DNA from: Halichondria panicea
Taxonomy: Eukaryota; Porifera; Demospongiae; Suberitida; Halichondriidae
Direction of reading: 5' to 3'
Assembly (NCBI RefSeq): GCF_963675165.1
Contig: NC_087377.1
Span: forward strand, 1,761,501 to 1,825,500
DNA length: 64,000 bases
Each line of letters begins with the position of its first letter. Position 1 is the stretch's first letter. The translations under genes and the position numbers were made by a program. Below the pieces are notes generated by a model. That model saw only the letters and a list, made by a program, of their open reading frames with translations. It made no database searches and had not been told where the DNA came from. Of this stretch, positions 1 through 10,974 are shown one piece after another.

Positions 1-141
1 TAGTTAAACGCATAACTATGCTGTATAATTATACTGGGAACGTTTCTCCAACAAATCAAATTGCTTTGGGCATAATCCTAGCTTGGCCTAGGCTCTCCTT
101 TTTCTGTTCTTTAGTTCTAAATACGTGACGAATTGGAGGAA

Positions 142-216
142 CAAAGAAAGAAAGAAGGAAGAGACAAAGAAAAAGGAGATTCCTTTTTCTTTGTCTCTTC
201 CTTCTTTCTTTCTTTG
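142..216. repeat. Perfect 36-bp hairpin, purine/pyrimidine arms
   Basis: Bases 142-177 (starting CAAAGAAAGAAAGAAGGAAG) are the exact reverse complement of 181-216, with a 3-base spacer (GAT). One arm is almost all purine. A related inverted-repeat element with CAGGCTCTCCTTTTT arms occurs at 35085-35225. Confidence 0.9.
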
Positions 217-288
217 CAATTGCCGCGCCAATTTTTGTAACTTATTTATCAATAAAAACAACGTTGTCATGTATATATACTATGCATA

Positions 289-482
289 TCGTATAGCGGG
301 TGATGTGGGGTAAAATATTTGTTATTATCGTGGGGAAGCTGCATGGCCTACATGAAATTTCCGCCACGAAAACGTAGGTGTGCTTACTGTAACGCATACT
401 AACAAAATGTATACTCGCGAAAATCACCATTCCCATCCAGTTAAACGAATCTCACGAAAATTTACCCACTATAATTATACGG
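289..482. mobile_element. CCGTATAGCGGGTAA family MITE, copy 1
   Basis: Degenerate copy of a family with termini near CCGTATAGCGGGTAATTTTC and a 'cgtgggg..aagctgacctac' interior. Other copies: 12475-12638, 14343-14445, 30405-30599, 42649-42836 and 48857-49041. The last is the cleanest, with TA on both sides. The terminus shares CCGTATA with the 903-1297 element. Confidence 0.7.
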
Positions 483-825
483 TAGTAAGACTTTTGCTCA
501 GAAGCAGAGACACACACACCTGTTCACATTTCTTAAGCTCAGATGGCACCAATGCAAAACTGTGAAAATACTTTCAATGTAAGTACAACCAGAAGTCTCG
601 AGGTGAGCTGCGCGTTTACCTCCTCAAGAGAAGGCCACACACGGATTGAAGCTAGTACAAGAGCACTGACTTACACTTGTACCTCTGCTTCAGAGCAAAA
701 TGAGCAAAAATAAAATTGCTTCTCCTCCAAACACTTCAAGCTTTTTAAACTAGTCCGCCAATTCTTAGCTAAATGAAAACATTCTCCCTTAGGTATTACA
801 ATACAGATATAATAATACAGTCCTA

Positions 826-897
826 CACTTTGCCCACTTTATGTGTTACCTCATTGAAATCAATTAGCATATTTATAAATTAGGTATGGGCAAAGTG
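826..897. mobile_element. 72-bp palindromic element, three copies
   Basis: Arms CACTTTGCCCA / TGGGCAAAGTG are flanked by TA on both sides. Further copies are at 2086-2158 and 30951-31023. These three copies travel with the larger duplications, so they need not be independent insertions. Confidence 0.6.
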
Positions 898-902
898 TAG
901 TA

Positions 903-1297
903 CCGTATATCTTCTAATTTATCGGACAGAAAAAAATAATTATTTTGGAAATTGTCCGGGTATAATTGGAACAGATTTTTATAGAGCATGCGAAGTGTCC
1001 GGAATAATTAGAACAAGCAAGCAGCTGCATGCGAGCTAGCTAGGTTTAATAGAACAAGGTACGACTGAATAGTTGCACTAACTTCTAAAACTAGCTACTC
1101 AAAGCTATCTAACTGCAGCACTCCAAGTCTTACTTGCCGTCTATGAATGGTAACTCAACTTTTCAAGGTATTGTCCGGATATTTAGAACAAATGTAATAT
1201 TAAAGTACTGGAGTGTCCGTTGTATTAGAACAACAAAAATTGCCCAAAAGAGTGTCCGGGGTAATTAGAAGTGTCCGATAAATTAGAAGATATACGG
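903..1297. mobile_element. 395-bp MITE with TA target duplication
   Basis: Perfect 26-bp terminal inverted repeats begin CCGTATATCTTCTAATTTAT (903-928 and 1272-1297). TA dinucleotides flank it (901-902, 1298-1299). The paralogous site at 31024-31027 reads GTGTAGTATCTGTTT without the insert, showing one TA. This marks a Tc1/mariner-type non-autonomous element. At least five internal copies of a TGTCCGG..AATTAGAA-like motif repeat the TIR end. Confidence 0.9.
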
Positions 1298-3831
1298 TAT
1301 CTGTTTTAATTTGTTTCACCTTATAATTATCACGGCGCTCGGACAATAGAAGATACCAGACTTGAGTTTCATTCTGATTTCTGTCACAGATCTTGATCCT
1401 TTGATATCGTAGAAACGGGACTTGCACGCATGCAGCAGTAATTCAGTCTGCAGGTGTGTTATGCAATGCATGTGTAGTCAGTGGGAATCGAAGTGATAAG
1501 AACACATGCATGTTCAATGCTGTTAACAAGGCCATTGTGCAACAGAGAATTTCCTAACAGCAAAACCACAATAGATAATGTTTTCCTAAGCCTAAACTTG
1601 AACCAAGCAAGAGTACTCTTGTGTATAAATAAAACAGCCCCTATAAAGGCCACCTCTGTACAATGGCCAAAACATGTATACATTTCCCACTGTGCACAAA
1701 ACCCACAAGTGTGTGACTGAGGCAAAACAGTTGGTAAACCACAGACATAAGACACTACCTACTTCTTGCTTACTCAGATAACAAGATTGAATTGCAAGCC
1801 TCTGTACTTAATTCTTAAGCTCAGATGGCACCAATGCAAAACTGTGAAAATACTTTCAATACAAGAGTCTCGAGGTCAGCTGCGCGTTTACCCCCTCGAG
1901 AGAAGGCCGTACAAGAGCACTGACTTATACTTGTACCTCTGCTTCAGAGCAAAATGAGCAAAATTAAAATTGCTTCTCCTCCAAACACTTCAATTTTAAA
2001 CTAGTCCGCCAATTCTTAATTTCATAAGCTAAATGAAAACATTCTCCCTTAGGTATTCCAATAGAGATATAATAATACAGTCCTACACTTTGCCCACTTT
2101 ATGTGTTACCTCATTGAAATCAATTTAGCATAATTATAAATTAGGTATGGGCAAAGTGTAGTATTTGTTGTGATTTCTGTCACAGATCTTGATTCTTTGT
2201 AGAAACGGGACTTGCACGCATGCAGCAGTAATTCAGTCTGCAGATGTGTAGTCAGTGGGAATCAAAGTGATAAAAACACATGCATGTTCAATGCTGTTAA
2301 CAGGCCATTGTGCAATAGAGAATTTCCTAACAGCAACCCACAAGTGTGTGACTGAGGCAAAACAGTTGGTAAACCACAGACATAAGACACTACCTACTTC
2401 TCACAACTCCAAGGCATGGGGTCAGCTTACTCAGATAACAAGATTGCATCCACCAGTTGCAAGCCTCTGTACTAGCTATAATTATCCTTGAGATTGTAAG
2501 CAATTCCTATACTAGGTTTGTGAGCTACTACTACTAGTCACACAGACTGAATGTCTGGAGCTATATAAGAGAGAAACTGTCTTCGTCGGGGCAAAGTACT
2601 TAGATAGTTCTATATACATGTCCAGACCTACTTTGAGTGTAACCATGCAGTAATATATTCCCCATGCACTCAGCAATACTATGCTCACCTGATGGGATGT
2701 TGTGGGGGGGGGGGCTGCATGGGGTAACTGGATTAGGACTCTCATGCAGGGGGGGGGTCTTGTACACCCTTGCAGCTGGAAGGCTTGGGAGAAAAAAAAG
2801 GATAGTCATTTATACTCAATAATTATTATGTTCCTCACTTGTCTAATTGTGTGTTTGCTTCCAACATGCTGCACTGTTCAGCCCATCACTCAATCACTGT
2901 GCTCGATCTCGCTGCATGGCATGTTCATAAAACTACTCTGAAAAGCACTCGACGTGTGCTAGAAGGTCATAAGAAGTTTTAAAACCAAGTTGTCACTTAG
3001 AGTTGAAATGTGACGACATCTGCAGAACAACAATTAACGTTGTTAGCATGCATGGTTGCTGAATACAATAGTCTATACAATTTAATCATATTGGATATAA
3101 ATGTTTCCTCACTAGTGTAGTGTCTCCATGATTATGCAGCCAGTCAGTGACATCAATCTCGCTCGCTGGTTTGTGTTGTCACTAAGAGTTGAGACATCTG
3201 CAAAACAGCAAAACAGGCAATAATTGTTAGCTGGTTGCAGAATACAGACTGCAGAATTATTAATGCACAGAATAATATTATTGTGACAATGACCTAACAG
3301 CAAAACTCATGCTTGCGCTTACTAGTTACATATACACAACTATAGGATTTTATTATACACAGCAATCCACTTACCATGCATCAGTTGCTTGGGTGGTTGG
3401 AAAGACACCATTTTCCTCTGGTGAGTTTCTTCATCCCCACAAGGAGGTTGCGCAATCAGATCATAAATAGTGAGCCCCACCCCCCTTCTTGTTTTTGCAC
3501 ATGTGGACTGTTTCCCATGTTTAATATAGCTATGGCAGCTAGCTGTGGGCCTCAAGGATCCCACTTTTGTATATACAAGCCAACTCCTAGAAGGAGGAGT
3601 AGGTATAATGTTTGCATTCCCAAGTTTATGTTCATTTTATATTCTGGTTCTCAATAACATTGCTGCTGAATTATTAGCAAGAGAGAGTGCATGTGATACA
3701 CAACTGTTACAAGACTAATAGTTATGGTTTCAAATGTTCAAGACTATGGACTTCAGAGAACTGATCTCTCGTTCCCTCGTGACATCCCAGCAGCTGGCTA
3801 TCTTGTTAACTGCGACTTCTCTTTAGTTCAC

Positions 3832-3864
<33 letters not shown>

Positions 3865-4409
3865 TACCATGCAAAGGAGGTTACCATGCAAACAATGTAG
3901 GAGGAGGGTCTAATGTGTATAATAATCAATTTTCAGTTAATAAAGGTATTGACTAAATATTGACCAGGTGCATGTTTCCTTTACCATTCAATCAATGGGT
4001 ATCCCAACTCTTTGAAATCGGATGTTCGTAGTAGAACCTAAAATTTAGCTATAAAATTCTGAATAGTACATGCACCCATTTATACTGAATGATTATTATA
4101 CTGAATAATTATATAGCCCAAGTTATGGACAATTTGGGCCTGAAATAAATCACTGATCTAAAAACACCATTATTGGACGTTCCAAACAAATATACTGTGT
4201 TTGGTCCTGCTTGGTCTAAATACAGTTACCATAAGACCTCAATTTAATTAAAGTGATACTTTTAAGATCTCTGCCAGAGGTTGCTTTTTTTGGAGGTGAA
4301 AAATTATTCGCATCTAATTGGAGGTAGGTACACCTAGTACCAAGAATAGAGAGAGTATCGAACGTAGGCATACTGTGTATCGAAAGTAGATGTCATCACC
4401 CACACTTGG

Positions 4410-4615
4410 ATTGCCCGTATGTCCCGAGGGGGGGGGGGGGGTAGTGGGGCAACACCAGAGGAGGTCTGACATGCGTGCACGAATCACTATATAGTTCAGT
4501 GCATTGTGGTCACGTGATACGTCCAGGCCAAATGCACTAGCACTTGTAGTGATTTGTGCACGCATGTCGGACCTCCCCGACCTACACATTGATGATAGGT
4601 GCACTACAACAAAGG
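4410..4615. mobile_element. Partial palindromic MITE (copy 1 of three)
   Basis: Arms around AGGTCCGACATGCGTGCACG and its reverse complement lie about 140 bp apart. It is part of the 396-bp element seen complete at 22993-23388; the left part is missing here. A third copy, also left-truncated, lies at 39650-39935. Confidence 0.65.
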
Positions 4616-4672
4616 GAGCTAGTCTATAGATAGAGTATCTGGGTCCACTCAATAAGACCTGACACTACTCAC

Positions 4673-4711
4673 CCTAGCATTGTCCAGCTCCCTCTGCAGA
4701 CTAGCCACCAT
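4673..4711 (-). CDS. Candidate first exon MVASLQRELDNAR, copy 1
   Basis: ATG followed by 13 codons and a GTGAGT donor. The peptide looks like the start of a coiled coil. Near-identical copies are at about 23468, 40010 and 54022 (copy 4 has a small insertion next to the ATG). No continuing exon was recognised to the left, so this may be a relic of a duplicated gene start. Upstream sequence is conserved for about 200 bp in three of the copies. Confidence 0.4.
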
Positions 4712-5044
4712 ATCCACCAGCAGCAGCACTTAGTCAGGATGCCTTGAGACAGTCTCACTCTCTGGCTAGCTCTCTCTCTTCACTGCTTGTAGCCTTGTGT
4801 GCATGGAGCCATCTCTGTTAGAAACTGGGATCTATATACTGAGCTATATACTGTTTCAATGCTGCCTAGCTGTGAAGCTCTTAGTCTAGTCTATAGCAGA
4901 GTCGAGTCTACGGTAGCTAGATCTATATAGCTCAGTAGGCCATGTGCAAATTTATAAATTCATTACTGCAGTGATCTTTACCAGATTACTGGCTAATATT
5001 TGTTCCCAAGTTGAAAGATCCATACCAAGAACATTGTCAGTAAA

Positions 5045-5174
5045 AAAAAAACTCATGCCACTTTATTCATTACCACAATAAGCGTCAAACAAAACAAAAT
5101 AATGTGCAAATGTGCTTATGGTTCTATAGTGTTGGTAGTGTCTGATGGTGTTGACTGATCCATGACCTCCAGTC
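5045..5174 (-). CDS. Gene 1 exon 17, split stop codon and 3' UTR
   Basis: The acceptor is CTCATGCAG, and the exon begins GACTGGAGG. After death domain 2 the junction reads T|GA, a stop. After death domain 1 it would read C|GA and continue for 18 residues (LEVMDQSTPSDTT and beyond) to a TAA. A canonical AATAAA polyadenylation signal on the minus strand lies at 5062-5067, and the 5045 end is approximate. The same exon occurs at 40519 and 63128. Confidence 0.7.
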
Positions 5175-8100
5175 CTGCATGAGGAGGGAGGGAGACACAA
5201 GAGTCAGCAACTAGCAAACCTACACTTGCAGTATATATCCAATACCATTTTGACAGTGTGTATTGCAAACACTTGGAATGCTGTTCTTACTATAATTATA
5301 CAATTCACTATTGCATGGCACTACTGTACTGACAAGCAAGCTCACAAAGCTAATGGTCGAAGTGATCATAAACTAGGTACATTTGTAACTCACATGTATG
5401 CTCCACACAGGCCTTGTGAATGCTGCGAACTGCCTCTCCGTCCTCAATCTTTGTAGCAATTTTCACTAATCGACCGTAAGTAGCTGTTGAATTCGATGGA
5501 TTTAATTGGAGAATATTTTTACTCTTCCACTTCTTTAGAGCAGCGAGGAATTTCCCTGGAATACCAACAAATGTGTGATCGATAGCACCAATCTCAGCAT
5601 CACTGAGGCCCAGCCTGTGCTTGTATCTGTCATAGCCAGCAATCTCGGTAGACAACTGGAGAAGAGCTTCATTCGAGCACTCTTGACTCAACTGAGCTGC
5701 AGTCGCTGTCACTATCGTCTGATTTGGTTGAACTGTACAGATCACATTATACATATACAACGCTATACTCTGAAATGTACACCAAATACTTTATCACTGT
5801 CACATGAGACCCCATACACAATACAACTGTCAAGGCTATAATTGAAGATTACTTCAATTTAGATTGCTATACTTGTACAATAATTATGTCGTGAATAATT
5901 ATAGTGATTACATTAATTCCCAAGTTGTTCCCTTAATTAGCTTATGCTAAAATCAATATTAAAGTTCCAACAAACATGTGAAAAAATGGATTAGGCAGGT
6001 GAAATAAGCAAGTATAATTATAGGAGAGTCGTACCAATGACATGTACATGTACAATTATAGTACTTAGAATGCTGTATACTATTATTGCATGGCACAACT
6101 GCATGACGAGCAAGCTCACAAAGTTAATAAGGTAACTCACGTGTATCCTTGACACAGGCCTTGTGAATGCTGCGAACTGCCTCTCCGTCCTCAATCTCTG
6201 AGGCAATTTCCACTAATCGACCGTAAGTAGCTGACGATTTTGATGGATTATCGAAAATGATGCTTTTACTCTTCCACTTCTTTAGAGCAGCGTGAAATCT
6301 CCCTGGGATATTATCAATGGTTTGATCGATATTCTCAATCTCAGCATCACTAAGGCCCAGCCTGTGCTTGTATTTGTCATAGCCAGCTATCTCGGTAGAC
6401 AACTGGAGAAGAGCTTCATCCGAGCACTCTTGACTCAACTGAGCTGCAGTCGCTGTCGTCTCACGTTGTTGAACTGTACAGATAAAACATACACAGTTAA
6501 GTGACATCATTTCCTCTATAAAATGTACAGTACTGTTCGGATTTACAAAATAATACTACAGTCAAACCAATGCACAGTATCTGCTACCTGACTGAGTGGT
6601 TGTGTGTGAAGTGGCTAGTGGAGTCACTGCATTACCTGTGAGGAGGATATGACAATATAACAGTCATGCACTAGAGTACCACTTCATTACACAATGTTAC
6701 GGTCAAGCTTCTCTTAGACCTAGGAGCTAAAGAATCCAAAGTGCCATAAATAAAAAGCTTCACTATAGCTATAATTATTATACATTAAATAAATTCTTGG
6801 GGCAGAGATCAAACTGAAAATGACTTTCCAAATAAAAAAGCTCACACTAAAATTAATGGTAAATGGAATTGGGCAATTGTAAGAGTTCTGTTGTGATTTT
6901 GGGGCAGAGGAAGTAAACACTGTGTACATTGGTTATGTAGAAAATCACAACTTAGTATGTGATAAATGGATCAACTAGGACAACGGGGATACTTGAGGTT
7001 AGATAACTGACTTGTATCCTCTTTGTAGAGAGCTGTGTAGAGAGTGAGGAGCACTTTCCCAGCAGCTGCATCCTTCACCTCACACTGGTAGTGACCAAAG
7101 TCCTCCTCTCTCATGCATGGGAAGCTCACAGTGTTGGGCTGATCATCAGTTGTCTTGATCTGACGTCTGGAGCCCTCTTTGCTCCAGTGGAAGGAGAAAC
7201 CATATTCAGCAAACTTTAGCACCTCTAGTTCCGTCGTGCTTCCTAGACACACGTGCTGTACATGTATAAAAAAAGTAAACAGTATAACTAAAAAAAACGA
7301 AGGTTGCATTACAATATAAGGCACACACACACACACACACAAACATACTTTTCCCAGCCATACTTGTTGTTCTGATTTGAGACTAACTGCTTTCTTGGAA
7401 GCCTCACAGATAAACCTGATTCGTGATTTGCTAGAGAGAGCACACAGATGGTTGACGCTGCGTTCAGTACAATCCTTGGAACAGGGACATTGGAATGCAA
7501 TATGCATCACCAGATGCTGGAACAGGCACTTGAGAGTGTAGAGGATTGCTGACAGCACATATCCACAGATGTCATGAAGAGAGGTATCAGGGTCGTCTCG
7601 AGAGATTCGAATTTCGTAGCTCTTTTCGTGGGAGAGTAGTGTAACCGTATGAACATCATCGACAGAAAACGATACACAATTTCGTTTGACGCCATCTTCC
7701 ACCAATTCCCACGTCAATCCGAGAATTCCATGAGGGCCTTGGGAAACTAGTCGAGTGATGAGCCCACAGAAGACTCCTGTTGGTACGTAACCAAAGCTGA
7801 ATGTGATGTAGAGTGGTTCTGGGTTGTTGGTATCTGGTTGAGGTGGGTTGGTTAGCTCGTCTTGTGAAGCACAGTCCAAAATAGCTGGCATGAGGTAGGT
7901 GATTCGAGTGACCTTCGGATCATTGGCATCTTTGTGAACGATTTCAGAAAGAAGGTTGAGATATTGCAGCAGTATGATGAGATGCTTGGCTGGGATAATC
8001 TCTCCTTTCTTGAGCATCTTTGCAACATCAGGACCATTACAGTACTTGATAATGGCCTTCAGTGAAAACTGCCCCATCTTGACCAACTCCGCTCGCTCAA

Positions 8101-10892
8101 ATTCAGTGACGTGGCCTTCAGAATGGAGGATGCGTAAAGCAGCAAGGATCAGTTGGCTGATGCTAGTGAAGATCACTTCAGGGGTGCAGAACATGTGGTT
8201 GCTTAGCCAGCCATCGATATCATTGGGTACGTTCTCGTAATGGAGTATGGATCCAATCTTCTGTAGATACCTGTGTGTGTGTGCGTGTGCGTGCGTATGT
8301 GTGTGTGTGTGTGTGTGGGGGGGGGGGTGGGTTAGGTGAGAACTATAACAGAATAATAATGGACACACAAAATAATCGTACGTACATGCATTGGAGGTAA
8401 TTACTGTATTAAATGTTTGCCATACATATACGTGTATGCATTAATTGGACAGAAGACAAAAATTACAAACTTACCAAAGACAGAATTTGGTATCTTCTTC
8501 ATCCATTTCCAACAATCTCCCTATTTCCAGACAGTCTTCCATCGACACAATTGAGTACTCCATCCGCAGTAGTGTGCCCAGTAGGAGCCATTTTGGTTTG
8601 ATGGGCAAGGATGCATCCTTGAAATGAGACGCGAAAACATCGCTCAGAAAATCACGAATCGGGGCAATGTCAGACTGTTCAGTTCCAGCAAAGTTGTCCA
8701 CGGCAAAAAAGGAAGATTCAGAATCTGGCGGAGGTGATACCAGGATCTCGGCAAACTTTTGAGTGGTTGCTTTCAGAGCATCGTTGACCTGCTTGATTTT
8801 CTCTTTCGGATTCTCCAACTTGTCCACGTGAGTACCGATCAAAGCTGCTACTGGACGAACTTGTTGGAACTTTTCAAACTTCTCGCTCAATTTGGAGGTG
8901 GTTTTGTACTTGGCATCTTCTCGAGAGACGTGATGGATACTGGCAACTGCTGAGAGGATTTGAGAGACTGTGGCTTCCACTGTGTGAACAGCTTTGAATG
9001 GAGTAATGACTGTGTTGTCACGACTGAAGGGAATATCGTAGGGTTCGTCAAGTTCCTTGCTGAGATCCAAGAACACTAGATACATGGCAGGACCATTACA
9101 TAGGGCTGGTAGCATTTCTAGGAAGGCAGGTTGTCCTCCAACATCGTTAATGTTTAGCAAGGTGTTGCCGAGACATTTGGCCATTTCGGAATAGTTTCCA
9201 TTCTTTATCAGTTTTTGTAATCTAGCTTTGATGGGTATGAGCCTGTTCTGTTGGTGAGCATTCTCTTGTATTTCAGTGCGTGTTTTTTCTTGAGGCTTTG
9301 ACCGAGGCTTTTCAAGAGAAAGTGGCTTGGGTGTGCTTGTGTGCTTTTCGCTTTCGGGGACAGTTTTTGACTTTTTCTCAGTTGGGGCACTCGGAACTTC
9401 ATCGACCTTGCTACTGTACATGTAGCCAAAGAGGATCCTTGCTTCCTCCTCCACGTCCTTGGAACAAACCCATTCTGTGGCATCTTTATTCATGTAGGCG
9501 ACCACTTGATGGCAATTGGTGAGTAGCGTACTGCGTAGCTTTGCCTTGTCTCCAGCAGAACTAATATTTTCGATATCTTTCAGTAAACGGCCAAGAGTTG
9601 TTGTTTTACCCACGAATGGTGGCCCGACAAGAAGGAGGCGGAGGTACTGCATGGAGATAGTGTCTTTGTCAGTCATCAGATTGTCCAATTTCTTCAGATA
9701 TCGCTTTTGCTCTCCAATCACTGCATAATTATAAAAGAGAGCAATAATTATTAAACTGTACATGCACTCAAACATGTTATGTTATTGATATTGTACAGAC
9801 ATGCACTATCACAACTATACACAGGCAATTTGGACTGAAGCCGAATATAATGTATATAATCTATCGTGGATTCAATTTCAATGATTATTATTTTTTCTAA
9901 GAGTTTAGAAAGAGATCTTTCAATACTCAGTTGGTCCCTTTTATAGGCTACTACATGTACCTTTACAACTACTAGTGGGAAGAAAACCTAAAACATTTAC
10001 TATGGAATTCAGCAAAACTAATGAATACACTAAATTCCTTCAAACACATGTCTTTTATTACGATTTATATGACCAGTCAGACGAGTTTAACGTCATTGGG
10101 CAGTGGCGTAGGCAGAGGGGGGGCTGAGGGGCTAGAGCCCCCCCCCTTTTGTGCTTTATCAACTCCAACTCAGCTTGAATCACCGCGATTTGTCAATGTA
10201 TTCTGCACTGTACTGTATGCATAGTTACTAGAATGATGTCATTGAATGGAAATGTGGGCAGGGCTATCTAATGCGCATACTGACTGCTGAGGAAAAGTGA
10301 TGACCTTTTTTTTAGTATTATACTCTGGCCCTGCTCAACTGATTTGAGCCCTGCCCTTTCCAAAATCCTGGCTACGCCACTGTTGGGCAACAAGTTAGTT
10401 ATTGCAGGCGCCCTGTGCAACATGCCATATAATTTGATGACATAATGCCCTCGGGGCCTGCGGCCCTCGGGCATTATATTGCTCCAGTGCAATATATGGC
10501 ATGTTGCACTCTGGCTGGGCAATAACTAATACATAACATAAGCTACTAATAGCTTTTATGCACATGATAAACAATTTAATTTTGCTGCATGTAAAAACTC
10601 ACAGAGTGGGTGATGATCGACCATGATTGTTGTTAAAAACGATCGATGCGTTCTAGTGCAGATCTAACTACTAAGTAGAGTAGCAACACTCGGTAAACAA
10701 GTTTGGCTGCGTGCTCTTCTGAAAAGGCTGCAATGGCATTCCAAGTAAGCAAAACTAGGCATAACTCGAGAACAAAGCATTATTTTGCAAATCCACGAAT
10801 TAAAATCCAAGTAAACATGACTAGAAGCCTATGGAAACTCTTACTTGCACTTGATTCATCCTTAAGCAGCTGTAGCAGTCCACGCACGCACG

Positions 10893-10974
<82 letters not shown>

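Larger units (their letters stand above)
533..2470. repeat. Imperfect tandem duplication of about 1.27 kb
   Basis: The stretch 533-900 is repeated at 1805-2163 and the stretch 1370-1800 at 2168-2470. Unit 2 (30648-31380) contains one copy only, so the duplication happened in unit 1 or was lost from unit 2. Confidence 0.7.
221..4330. repeat. Left flank of duplication unit 1, no gene seen
   Basis: Sequence from 221 to about 4330 matches 30345 to 34985 in order and orientation, with insertions in each. Its open frames are short and not preserved between the copies, so I read no gene here. Contents: small palindromic elements (289-482, 826-897, 903-1297), a local tandem duplication (533-2470) and G-rich and GA tracts (2706-2716, 3835-3862). 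Confidence 0.7.

Noticed and set aside
3835-3862. GA tract and poly-G runs as functional sites
   Set aside because: Simple repeats that vary in length between the two units; no evidence of function.
6971-7012. Gene 1 ending with the stop just after the Ig exon
   Set aside because: Kept only as a possible isoform. The in-phase GTCAGT donor and the downstream phase-1 exons, conserved in both genes, favour continuation into the death domains.
8413-9728. Plus-strand open frames opposite the Roc exon
   Set aside because: Shadows of the minus-strand coding exon; the same is true at 44453-45783 and 59366-60251.
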